DNA of 10,116 nt from CAZRZN01 sp964604565. Lineage in GTDB: Bacteria; Pseudomonadota; Alphaproteobacteria; Rhodobacterales; Rhodobacteraceae. The stretch spans positions 1 through 10,116 of the forward strand of contig CAZRZN010000148.1 in assembly GCA_964604565.1 (NCBI GenBank), in the 5' to 3' direction. The notes beneath the pieces were generated by a model, which did no database searches, had not been told where the DNA came from, and saw nothing but the letters and a program-made list of their open reading frames with translations. Below are positions 1-7,281 of the stretch, one piece after another. Made by a program: the position numbers and the translations under genes. Each line of letters begins with the position of its first letter. The stretch's first letter is position 1.

Positions 1-996
1 CTGGATCGAGGCGCCGGGCAGGCCGAGCATGAGTTGCGCCAGTTCGCCGCCGATGTAGGTGAGCGCCATGAGCAGGGAGGCCAGCAGGATACCGACAGGA
101 TGCAGCCTGCCGAGGAAGGCGACGATGATCGCGGTGAACCCGTAGCCGGAGTTGAAGTCGATGCTGATCTGGCAGGCCGGCCCCGCGACCTCGAAAAGGC
201 CGGCCATGCCGGCGAGCGCGCCGGATATGCCGAGACAGACGAGGATGATCCGCACCGGGTTGACGCCGGAAAAGCGCGCGGCGCGGGGGGCTTCGCCGGT
301 CAGGCGGATGTTGAAGCCGAGGATGTGCCGTGTCAGCATGACATATGCGCCGATCACCGCGATGAAGGCAAAGACCACGCCCCAGTGCATCCCGGTATTG
401 GCGATCAATTCGGCGTTATGGGCGGCATCCCATTCCTTGAAGTTGCGGGAGCCGGGAAACCCGCGCCCTTCCGGGTTGCGCAGCAGACCGGAGGAGACCG
501 AGGCAAGGATCGTCTCGGCCACATAGACCAGCATGAGGGAGACGAGAATCTCGTTGGTGCCGAAGCGGGTCTTGAGCACTGCCGGGATCATCGCCCAGGC
601 CCAGCCGCCGATGCCGCCGGCGAGGATCATCAGGGGCAAGATCAGAACGCTGTCCGCCGGATACAGCGCCTGTCCCGCCGCCGCGCCGCAGACCGCGCCC
701 ATGATGTATTGCCCCTCGGCGCCGATGTTCCAGATACCGGCGCGAAAGCCGATGGACAAGCCGATGGCGATCAGGATGAGCGGCCCCGCCTTTACCAGGA
801 GTTGCGGGCGGGTGAAGGCTGAAAACTGTGTGTTGAAGAGTGGATCCCAGAAGATGGTGCGGATCGCCTCCACCGGATTCGCGCCCAAGAAAGCAAAAAG
901 CAGGCCGCCCATCACCATCGTAAGTGCGACCGCCAGAAGCGGTGTCAGCGCGGTCCAGAGCCGGGAGGGCTGCGGGCGTCTTTCGAGCCGGATCAT
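1..996 (-). CDS. ABC transporter permease, BMP-family nucleoside/purine importer (partial, C-terminus off the window)
   Basis: This is an inner-membrane permease of the BPD_transp_2 type, the family of YufP/NupP, RbsC and LivM. The 332 codons visible run off base 1 without a stop, and the family is usually about 350-365 residues, so only the end is missing. Family marks are the hydrophobic helices at about residues 15-38, 68-85, 116-140, 148-170, 205-222, 250-270 and 288-316. Others are the FRAGIWNIGAEGQ block at 84-96, the cytoplasmic loop GFNIRLTGEAPRAARFSGVN at 227-246 that should contact the ATPase, and GYGFTAIIVAFLGRLHPVG at 284-302. ATG at 996 is the first ATG after an in-frame upstream TGA and follows a weak AGAGG. 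The gene lies 96 bases after the ATPase stop, in the same direction. The family assignment is firm. Purine or nucleoside as substrate is inferred from the xdh genes upstream; ribose or another sugar is less likely. Confidence 0.92.
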   Translation of the reverse strand, partial: MIRLERRPQPSRLWTALTPLLAVALTMVMGGLLFAFLGANPVEAIRTIFWDPLFNTQFSAFTRPQLLVKAGPLILIAIGLSIGFRAGIWNIGAEGQYIMGAVCGAAAGQALYPADSVLILPLMILAGGIGGWAWAMIPAVLKTRFGTNEILVSLMLVYVAETILASVSSGLLRNPEGRGFPGSRNFKEWDAAHNAELIANTGMHWGVVFAFIAVIGAYVMLTRHILGFNIRLTGEAPRAARFSGVNPVRIILVCLGISGALAGMAGLFEVAGPACQISIDFNSGYGFTAIIVAFLGRLHPVGILLASLLMALTYIGGELAQLMLGLPGASIQ

Positions 997-1092
997 CGGT
1001 GCATGCCTCTGGTCCCAAATTCCGCACGCCGAGTCCGGAGCCGCTCAGCAGGGCCGATGGACGGACCGCGCTGCGCAGCCCCCTGTGAGGGA

Positions 1093-2616
1093 TCAGGTCT
1101 GAGCATGCGCGACCTCCATGTCATGCGCTCCGCCCATCATCAGGCCGATCTGTTCGATGTTCAACTGTGCGGCCGGACGGGCCGGCGACAGACGCCCTTC
1201 GTTCAGCGCGCAGAACCGGTCCGAGATTTCCATCAGTTCATCTAGATCCTGGCTGATCACCACGGCCGCGCAGCCCTTGGCAGCGAGGTCAAGCACTTGC
1301 TGCCGGATGAAGGCCGCCGCTGCCGCATCCACGCCCCAGGTCGGTTGATTGAGGACAAGCACCTGCGGATTTTGCATGATTTCGCGGCCAACGACGAATT
1401 TTTGCAGATTGCCGCCGGAGAGCGCCCGTGCCGCCGTCCATGGCCCCGGTGTGCGCACGTCGAAACGGTCGATCACCTGCTGTGCAAAGCCGCGCGCCTT
1501 GCCCCAGGAGATGAAGCCCCGGTTCAGCATCTCCTTGCGGCGGGCGGCGGTCAGCACGCCGTTCTCTATCAGGCTCATATCGGGCGCGGCCGCGTGACCG
1601 AGACGTTCTTCCGGCCCGCAGAGCAGGCCCAGATCGCGCCGCGCCACGGGCCCCGCGCGGCTGATGTCCTCTGCGCCCAAGAAGATGCTGCCGGCGGATG
1701 CCAGCCGCTCGCCGGACAGAGCGGCCAAAAGCTCGTCCTGCCCGTTCCCGGCCACGCCGCCGATGCCCAGCACCTCGCCCGCGCGGACATCCAGACTGAT
1801 CCCGCGCAGCGGGGTGCCGAAGGCGCCGGGCGCCGGTAGTGTGAGGTCGCGCAGGCTGAGCAGCACGGCCCCGGGTTCCGTGTCCCGCGCTTGCGGTGCG
1901 GCAAAACTCGCCCCGACCATCATCTCTGCCATTGCGCGGGCGCTGGTGTCAGCGGGGGTGCATGTGTCCACTTTCCTGCCCTGCCGGAGAATGGTCGCGG
2001 TGTCGCAAAGCGCGCGGATTTCTTCCAGCTTGTGCGAAATATAGAGGATCGAGGTTCCTTCCGCCTTCAGCTTGCGCAGGGTTTCGAAGAGAATCCCCAC
2101 TTCCTGCGGGGTCAGCACAGAGGTCGGCTCATCCATGATCAAAAGGCGGGGATTCTGGAGCAGGCAGCGAATGATCTCGACCCGCTGACGTTCGCCGGCC
2201 GAAAGTGTCCCAACGATGCGCGACGGGTCCAACGGCAGGCCATAATCCTCTGACACGTCGCGGATCTGGCGCGCCAGATCCGACATGGGCGGTGGTGTCT
2301 CCATCCCCAGGGCCACGTTCTCCGCGACGTCCAGTGCATTGAACAGCGAAAAATGCTGAAACACCATTGCAACGCCGGATCTGCGTGCCTCTGAGGGTTT
2401 CGTGGGCGCGTAGGATGCGCCGTCCATCGTCATCGCGCCCTTGTCGGGATCTACGAGTCCATAGATCATCTTGACCAGCGTCGATTTGCCGGCGCCGTTC
2501 TCGCCCAGAAGGGCGTGGATCTCGCCACGTCCGATGTCGAAAGACACATCGTCATTCGCGGTGACGCCGGGATAGATCTTGGTCAGGCCCTCGAGGCCGA
2601 GAAGTGTTCCGGACAC
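1093..2616 (-). CDS. ABC transporter ATP-binding protein with two fused ABC domains, BMP-family nucleoside/purine importer
   Basis: This 507-residue cytoplasmic ATPase powers the adjacent permease and has the tandem architecture of YufO/NupO, RbsA and MglA. Domain 1 is complete: Walker A GENGAGKS at 38-45, Q-loop at Q87, signature LSAGERQRVE at 138-147, Walker B LLIMDEPT at 158-165 and H-loop H195. Domain 2 is degenerate: its Walker A position reads GVAGNGQDEL at 287-296 without GKS/T. Its signature LSGGN is intact at 399-403, its Walker B reads VLVLNQPTWGVD at 419-430 with N423 and Q424 in place of Asp and Glu, and the H-loop histidine is Q456. An asymmetric pair is usual in this family, and Q in the second Walker B is typical of the nucleoside branch. 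The start is GTG at 2616, the first start codon after an in-frame TGA, with AAGGGG about 11 bases upstream. It overlaps the end of xdhC by 34 bases, implying coupled translation. The substrate is inferred, not shown. Confidence 0.93.
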   Translation of the reverse strand: MSGTLLGLEGLTKIYPGVTANDDVSFDIGRGEIHALLGENGAGKSTLVKMIYGLVDPDKGAMTMDGASYAPTKPSEARRSGVAMVFQHFSLFNALDVAENVALGMETPPPMSDLARQIRDVSEDYGLPLDPSRIVGTLSAGERQRVEIIRCLLQNPRLLIMDEPTSVLTPQEVGILFETLRKLKAEGTSILYISHKLEEIRALCDTATILRQGRKVDTCTPADTSARAMAEMMVGASFAAPQARDTEPGAVLLSLRDLTLPAPGAFGTPLRGISLDVRAGEVLGIGGVAGNGQDELLAALSGERLASAGSIFLGAEDISRAGPVARRDLGLLCGPEERLGHAAAPDMSLIENGVLTAARRKEMLNRGFISWGKARGFAQQVIDRFDVRTPGPWTAARALSGGNLQKFVVGREIMQNPQVLVLNQPTWGVDAAAAAFIRQQVLDLAAKGCAAVVISQDLDELMEISDRFCALNEGRLSPARPAAQLNIEQIGLMMGGAHDMEVAHAQT

Positions 2617-3533
2617 GCCCTGTCATTCCCCTTTTGCAATGTCAGTAGCTGGGAGGCGGTGCCGATGGCAATGGCCTGCGGATGCTTGCCCAGCCGTTTC
2701 TGCCCGATCGGACAGCAGATGCCGTCAATCCGGGCGGCCCTGTGGCCCAGCGCCAACAGACGCTTGCGAAAGCGCGCCCATTTCGTGTCCGATCCGATCA
2801 ATCCGCAAAAGCCGAAACCATGGGCCAAGGCGGCATGGCACAGCGCAAGGTCAAGCTCATGACTGTAGGTCAGGATCAGATGCGCGGCATTTCCGGGCGC
2901 CAGAGCCATGGCATGCGCCGGTGCGGCAGTGGGCAAGACGGTGACGTCCTCCGGCACCGAAGTCGGAAACCGCTCCGGCCCGGTGTCGATCCAGGTCAGC
3001 GCAAGTTCTGGCAGAGGGGATAGCACGTCGACCATCGCCCGTCCGACATGACCCGCCCCCCAGATCCAGACCGGCAAAGCGGGGGGGCTGACCGGTTCGA
3101 CCATCCAGCCCTGTATCAGTTGCGGCGCAGGTGGCGCGCCGCGACCGCGGGCGCGATCCAGCAGGCGCAGAACGGCGAGCGGCGTCTCTCCGGGACCGCG
3201 CGCGATCACCGCCTGTCCCGTCACAGCCGCCAGGCTCGTGGCGTCGAATACCTCGGTCAAAAGGGTCACGGCCCCGCCGCAACACTGGCCCAACTCCGGC
3301 CCAAGCGGATGCCGGGTCAGTCCATCGCGCGACAACGCCGCCTTGGCAGCTTCGAATTCCAGCGCGCCGCCGCCGATCGTGCCGCATTGCCCATGGCGCC
3401 CACCCTCGTCCCAGACCAGCATCGCGGCACCGACCTCACGCGGTGCGGAGCCCGCGACCTCGGCCACCACGACACGGGCGACGCGCCCATGGGCCGCTAC
3501 CGCGCGCCGAAGGATTTCAAGGTCAAAACTCAC
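2583..3533 (-). CDS. xdhC: Xanthine dehydrogenase accessory protein XdhC (molybdenum cofactor chaperone)
   Basis: XdhC binds molybdenum cofactor, promotes its sulfuration and hands it to XdhB; it is not part of the finished enzyme. The protein has 316 residues. The N-terminal XdhC/CoxI domain contains APREVGAAMLV at 30-40, GQCGTIGGGALE at 48-59 and the paired cysteines of LGQCCGG at 81-87; cysteine in this motif is linked to cofactor binding in the family. The C-terminal Rossmann-like domain has VWIWGAGHVGRAM at 155-167 (GxGxxG), GLIGSDTKWARF at 244-255 and CCPIG at 273-277, all standard. The start is GTG at 3533, whose GTGA overlaps the TGA stop of xdhB by four bases. The frame stays open to 3722, but that extension is xdhB sequence read in another frame and lacks XdhC features. 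The 3' end overlaps the ATPase gene by 34 bases. GTG starts and coupling suggest chaperone output is tied to upstream translation. Confidence 0.95.
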   Translation of the reverse strand: MSFDLEILRRAVAAHGRVARVVVAEVAGSAPREVGAAMLVWDEGGRHGQCGTIGGGALEFEAAKAALSRDGLTRHPLGPELGQCCGGAVTLLTEVFDATSLAAVTGQAVIARGPGETPLAVLRLLDRARGRGAPPAPQLIQGWMVEPVSPPALPVWIWGAGHVGRAMVDVLSPLPELALTWIDTGPERFPTSVPEDVTVLPTAAPAHAMALAPGNAAHLILTYSHELDLALCHAALAHGFGFCGLIGSDTKWARFRKRLLALGHRAARIDGICCPIGQKRLGKHPQAIAIGTASQLLTLQKGNDRACPEHFSASRA

Positions 3534-5869
3534 GCGCGCACCCGTTCTATGGCCGCCAGAACGCGCTCCGGCGTGGCGGGGGCGTCCAGAAACGGATAGC
3601 GGGCACCGCAGGCCGCCACCGCGTCCGACAGCGCCATCAGCGCAGAAATGCCCAGCATGAAGGGGGGTTCGCCGACCGCCTTGGACCGGCCCACCGTCTC
3701 TTCCCGATTGCTGCCATCCCACAGCGCCACGTTGAAAATCTCGGGCGCGTCCGAACAGGCCGGGATCTTGTAGGTGGAGGGCGCATGGGTGCGCAGACGG
3801 CCTCGATCGTCCCAGACCAGTTCCTCGGTCGTCAGCCAGCCCGCGCCCTGCACGAACCCGCCCTCCACCTGACCGATGTCGAGCGCCGGATTCAACGAGG
3901 TGCCGGCGTCATGCAGGATGTCGGTGCGCAGCATCCGGTATTCGCCGGTCAGGGTGTCCACAACGACCTCGGTACAGGCGGCGCCATGGGCGAAATAGTA
4001 GAATGGCCGCCCTTCGCCCCGTATCCTGTCCCAGGTGATCTTGGGTGTCTTGTAGAATCCGGTCGATGACAGGCTGACACGCCCGGCATAGCAGAACGCA
4101 GCCGCCTCTGCGAAAGACATGTCCGCGGCGCCCGCCCGCACGCGCCCCTCGGCAAAGATTACCTGATCGGGAGGGCACTGGTGGATCTGGCCGAGATGCT
4201 CGGCCATGCGCGCCCGGATGGTCTCGCAGGCGATCTTCACCGCAGCCCCGTTCAGATCGCTCCCCGAAGAGGCCGCGGTGGCGGAGGTATTGGGCACCTT
4301 CGAGGTGTCCGTGGCGGTGATCCTGACCGCTGCCACCGGCACGCCGAAAGCGGCGGCGGCAACCTGGGCGACCTTCTGGAAAAGCCCTTGTCCCATCTCG
4401 GTTCCGCCATGGTTCATGGCGATCGATCCGTCCTGATAGACATGCACCAGAGCACCCGCCTGGTTGAGATGCGTCAGCGTGAAGGAGATCCCGAATTTCA
4501 CCGGTGTCAGGGCGAGCCCACGTTTCAGGACCGGATTTTCTGCATTCCACCTGTTTTTGGCCGCCTGCCGTGCGGGATAGTCGCAGGAACGTTCCAGCGC
4601 ATCGGTCATCTCGTGCAGTATGAAATCCTCGACGACCTGCCCGTAGGGCGTGAGTTCCCTGGGCTTCTTCGGGCCTGAAATATCCCGGGGGGGGGCCGCC
4701 GCAGGCGGGCGGGGGGCAGCGCCCCCCATGCCGTCGTAATAATTTGCGCGCCGCACCTGCAGCGGATCGCGCCCGACGACATGGGCGACATGATCCATCA
4801 CGCGTTCGATGCCAAGGACGCCCTGCGGTCCGCCAAAACCGCGAAAGGCGGTCGCGCTCTGGGTATTGGTCCGCAGCCGGTGGCTCTCGATCCGCACGGC
4901 GGGCAGGAAATAGGCGTTGTCCGCGTGCAGCATCGCTCGGTCCGCCACCGGCAAGGAAAGGTCCTGTGCCCAGCCGCAGCGCGTGTAGTGGAGGAACTCG
5001 ATTCCCTCGATCACGCCGCGGTCGTCCACGCCCACCCGGTAGTCGATGCGGAAATCATGACGCTTGCCGGTGATGATCATGTCGTCGTCGCGGTCGTAGC
5101 GCATCTTTGTCGGGCGCCCGGTGGCCGCGGCCACCACGGCGCAGGCAACGGCCAGCGCATTGCCCTGGCTTTCCTTGCCGCCAAATCCGCCGCCCATGCG
5201 CCGCGTCTCGACCCGGACGTTGTGCATCGCCAAACCCAGTGCATCGGCCACCTTGTGCTGGATTTCGGTCGGGTGCTGGGTCGAGGAGACGACATGCATG
5301 TCCCCGTCCTCCTGCGGCAGGACCAGTGCGGCCTGGCCTTCGAGGTAGAAATGCTCTTGCCCACCCATCTCGATGTGGCCTTCGATCCGGTGGGCGGCGC
5401 CCGCGATGGCGGTGTTCACATCGCCCCGCGCCCAGATGCGCGGTCCTTCCTCGAACCGGCTGTCGGCGGCCAGCGCGTCCTCGATGGTCAGGATCGGGGT
5501 CTGTTCCTCCGTTTCGATCCGTGCACGCGCCACCGCGTGGCGGGCGGCAATATGACTTTCAGCAGCAACGAGAAACAGCGGTTGGCCCATATAATGGATC
5601 GATCCATCCGACAGCATGGGTTCATCGTGGTTGGAGGGCGAGCAGTCGCAACCCGAGGGCAGATCGCGGTATGTCCAGACTCCAGCGACACCTGGCGCGC
5701 TGCTCACCGCGTCGAGGTCCAGCGCGGTCAGGCGTCCGGCGGCGATCGGGGCAAGGCCGAAGGCAAGATGCAGGCAATTGGCTGGTGTGGGGATGTCGTC
5801 GACATAGCGCGCCTTGCCGGTGACATGCAGGTGGGCGGCGTCATGGGGCAGGGGGGCGTGGGCGCTCAT
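3530..5869 (-). CDS. xdhB: Xanthine dehydrogenase, molybdenum-binding subunit XdhB
   Basis: This large subunit carries the molybdopterin active site where hypoxanthine and xanthine are hydroxylated to urate. Its 779 residues nearly match the R. capsulatus subunit (about 777). Active-site residues, assigned by correspondence with R. capsulatus and bovine enzymes, are Q198 (STQHP), E233 (GGFGGKE), R311 (DRAMLH), F345 (FRGFGG), F459 (KFGISF) and the catalytic base E734 (AVGEPP). E233 and R311 mark a purine hydroxylase rather than an aldehyde oxidase or CO dehydrogenase. Cofactor-contacting blocks include GGTEMGQG at 488-495 and TSATAASSGSD at 528-538. The start is ATG at 5869, whose ATGA overlaps the xdhA stop; homology begins at once (PLPHDAAHLHVTGKARYVDD). 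The frame remains open to 6040, but that extension is shadow of xdhA. Residues 381-403, rich in Pro and Ala, are encoded by a repeat element with a G9 run that lies between NYYDG and TPYGQ. Confidence 0.97.
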   Translation of the reverse strand: MSAHAPLPHDAAHLHVTGKARYVDDIPTPANCLHLAFGLAPIAAGRLTALDLDAVSSAPGVAGVWTYRDLPSGCDCSPSNHDEPMLSDGSIHYMGQPLFLVAAESHIAARHAVARARIETEEQTPILTIEDALAADSRFEEGPRIWARGDVNTAIAGAAHRIEGHIEMGGQEHFYLEGQAALVLPQEDGDMHVVSSTQHPTEIQHKVADALGLAMHNVRVETRRMGGGFGGKESQGNALAVACAVVAAATGRPTKMRYDRDDDMIITGKRHDFRIDYRVGVDDRGVIEGIEFLHYTRCGWAQDLSLPVADRAMLHADNAYFLPAVRIESHRLRTNTQSATAFRGFGGPQGVLGIERVMDHVAHVVGRDPLQVRRANYYDGMGGAAPRPPAAAPPRDISGPKKPRELTPYGQVVEDFILHEMTDALERSCDYPARQAAKNRWNAENPVLKRGLALTPVKFGISFTLTHLNQAGALVHVYQDGSIAMNHGGTEMGQGLFQKVAQVAAAAFGVPVAAVRITATDTSKVPNTSATAASSGSDLNGAAVKIACETIRARMAEHLGQIHQCPPDQVIFAEGRVRAGAADMSFAEAAAFCYAGRVSLSSTGFYKTPKITWDRIRGEGRPFYYFAHGAACTEVVVDTLTGEYRMLRTDILHDAGTSLNPALDIGQVEGGFVQGAGWLTTEELVWDDRGRLRTHAPSTYKIPACSDAPEIFNVALWDGSNREETVGRSKAVGEPPFMLGISALMALSDAVAACGARYPFLDAPATPERVLAAIERVRA
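4664..4727 (+). repeat. Palindromic repeat element, copy B, inside xdhB (opposite orientation to the gene)
   Basis: Read on the plus strand, it has a leader CTTCTTCGGGCCTGAAATAT, then CCC and G9 (4687-4695), a first hairpin CCGCC-gca-GGCGG (4696-4708) and a second hairpin with a 7-base stem (4711-4717 with 4721-4727). The same order of parts is found in copy A at 6725-6791. The host gene reads it on the other strand and in frame as a Pro/Ala-rich peptide (about residues 381-402) with DISGPKK at its end. Two copies of one architecture in a 10-kb window, in unrelated coding contexts and opposite orientations, argue for a dispersed repeat rather than chance. The family name is unknown to me. Confidence 0.75.
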
Positions 5870-7281
5870 GAGAGCACATCCAGAACGCTGGTGGCCGCGC
5901 CCTGACTCTCGAACCAGAGCCGGCGCAGCATGTTGCGCGCGGTGCTCAGACGGTAATTCGCGCTGGCACGCATGTCGGACATCGGTTTGAAGTCCCGCTC
6001 CCAAGCCGGGTTTGCCATCTCCATGGTGGTCTCGGTCCACGGCTGGCCCATCAGGCTCGTCTCCACGTGGTTGGCGCGTTTCGGAATGCCCGCCATACCC
6101 CCAAAGGCGATGCGAGCGGCCGTGATGGTGCCCGCTTCAACCGTGATCGCGAAGGCGCCGCAGACCGCCGAAATATCCTGATCGAACCGTTTCGACAATT
6201 TGTAGACTCGCAGGCGATCGGGCTGACGCGGGATGCTGACCGCTTCGACGAATTCGCCGGGGCCGCGATCCTGCTTGCCGTAATCGAGGAAGAAGTCCTC
6301 GATCGGCAGGTGGCGCCGAACGTCCCCGCGGCGCAGGTGCAGTCTGGCACCAAGCGCGATCAGCGCGGGCGGGTTGTCGCCGATGGGCGAGCCATTGGCG
6401 ATGTTTCCCCCGATTGTGGCCGCAGCCCGCACTTGGGTGGAGCCGTAGCGGCGGATCATTTCCGCATAGGAGGGGTGGTGATCCCTCATCAGGGCATGGA
6501 CCCTGTCCATGGTGACCCCCGCGCCGATGCGGATGTCGGTATCGGATATATCGATCCGTTGCAGATCGCGGCAGCGATTGAGAAAGATGGCCTTGCCGAG
6601 GTCGCGCATCTGCTTGGTCACCCACAGGCCGACATCGGTGGCCCCGGCCACCAGGGTCGCATCCGGGTGCGCCTCATAGAGGCGTGCGAGGTTATCGGCG
6701 GTTTCGGGGGCGTGGATCGTTGCAGGGGGGCTGTCTGCCCCCCGCTCGGCAGGGCCGAGCCCCCCCGAGGATATTTCCGGCCCAAAGAAAGCCTCGTCCG
6801 TCTTCAGCCAGACGGGGACGGGGGCGGATTCGGCGGCGCGGGCCGCGCGCAGGATGGGGGCGTAGCCGGTGCAGCGGCACAGGTTGCCGGCAAGGGCGTC
6901 GTTGTGATGCTTGTCGCCGTTCAGATGCGCGGTGGCCATCGAGACCGCGAAACCCGGCGTGCAGAAGCCGCACTGGCTGCCATGGTGATCGACCAGTGCC
7001 TGCTGCACCGGATGAAGCTGGCCGTCCGGGCCCGAGAGCCCCTCGACCGTGCGGATTGCCTTGCCGTGCAGTTGCGGCAGGAAAAGGATGCAGGCGTTCA
7101 GCGCGCGGGTGCCCTGCGCGTCGGTGATCATGACGGTGCAGGCCCCGCAGTCGCCCTCGTTGCAGCCTTCCTTTGTGCCGGTCAGGCCACGCCTGTCGCG
7201 CAGCCAGTCGAGCAGCGTCTCGGCCGGAGAGACATTTGTCAGTGCCACGCTCTCTCCGTTCAGAAGAAACGTGATGTTCAT
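5866..7281 (-). CDS. xdhA: Xanthine dehydrogenase, iron-sulfur/FAD subunit XdhA
   Basis: This small subunit passes electrons from the molybdenum centre through two 2Fe-2S clusters to FAD and on to NAD+. It has 471 residues. The plant-ferredoxin-like domain (1-75) has cluster ligands C40, C45, C48 and C64 (EGCNEGDCGACT). The second, all-helical cluster domain (about 80-150) has C104, C107, C135 and C137 (SQCGFC, NLCRCTGY). The FAD domain starts near 190, with LVAGATDVGLWV at 210-221 and TIGGNIANGSPIGDNPPALI at 289-308; KLSKRFDQDISAV at 361-373 begins the CO-dehydrogenase-flavoprotein C-terminal part. ATG at 7281 fits the family N-terminus (MNITFLLNGE), and AGGT lies about ten bases upstream. 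It is the first gene of the operon and overlaps xdhB by four bases. The linker at 164-187 is encoded by a palindromic repeat element and accounts for most of the roughly nine residues by which it exceeds the R. capsulatus subunit. Confidence 0.97.
   Translation of the reverse strand: MNITFLLNGESVALTNVSPAETLLDWLRDRRGLTGTKEGCNEGDCGACTVMITDAQGTRALNACILFLPQLHGKAIRTVEGLSGPDGQLHPVQQALVDHHGSQCGFCTPGFAVSMATAHLNGDKHHNDALAGNLCRCTGYAPILRAARAAESAPVPVWLKTDEAFFGPEISSGGLGPAERGADSPPATIHAPETADNLARLYEAHPDATLVAGATDVGLWVTKQMRDLGKAIFLNRCRDLQRIDISDTDIRIGAGVTMDRVHALMRDHHPSYAEMIRRYGSTQVRAAATIGGNIANGSPIGDNPPALIALGARLHLRRGDVRRHLPIEDFFLDYGKQDRGPGEFVEAVSIPRQPDRLRVYKLSKRFDQDISAVCGAFAITVEAGTITAARIAFGGMAGIPKRANHVETSLMGQPWTETTMEMANPAWERDFKPMSDMRASANYRLSTARNMLRRLWFESQGAATSVLDVLS
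6725..6791 (-). repeat. Palindromic repeat element, copy A, inside xdhA (same orientation as the gene)
   Basis: Read on the minus strand, it has a leader CTTTCTTTGGGCCGGAAATA, then TCCTC and G7, a first hairpin CTCGGC-cct-GCCGAG (6745-6759) and a second hairpin with a 7-base GC stem (6725-6731 with 6737-6743). The leader and G runs match copy B almost base for base. The first stem differs in sequence but stays paired, as expected if structure is selected. The element is translated in frame as FFGPEISSGGLGPAERGADS (residues 166-185), in the linker between the second Fe-S domain and the FAD domain, a position that tolerates insertions. Confidence 0.75.

Noticed and set aside
34..822. A 262-codon open frame on the plus strand
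   Set aside because: It lies antisense to the ABC permease, whose minus-strand frame has clear helices and family motifs; the shadow product is charged and featureless.
3081..3087. G7 run inside xdhC, possible third repeat copy
   Set aside because: There is no ATATTTC-like leader and no flanking GC hairpins; it encodes consecutive prolines in an interdomain linker.
3534..3722. Longer N-terminus for XdhC starting at 3722
   Set aside because: The extension is shadow of the xdhB C-terminus. The GTG at 3533 overlaps the xdhB stop and starts the XdhC homology.
4781..5905. A 374-codon open frame on the plus strand
   Set aside because: It is the antisense shadow of xdhB, which carries all molybdenum active-site residues; the product is low-complexity and unrecognisable.
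5870..6040. Longer N-terminus for XdhB starting at 6040
   Set aside because: The extra residues are xdhA sequence read out of frame. Family homology starts at the ATG at 5869, which overlaps the xdhA stop.
6170..6178. GAAATATCC, resembling the core of the repeat leader, within xdhA
   Set aside because: It is the antisense of the conserved FDQDISAV coding segment and lacks the G run and hairpins, so it is a chance match.
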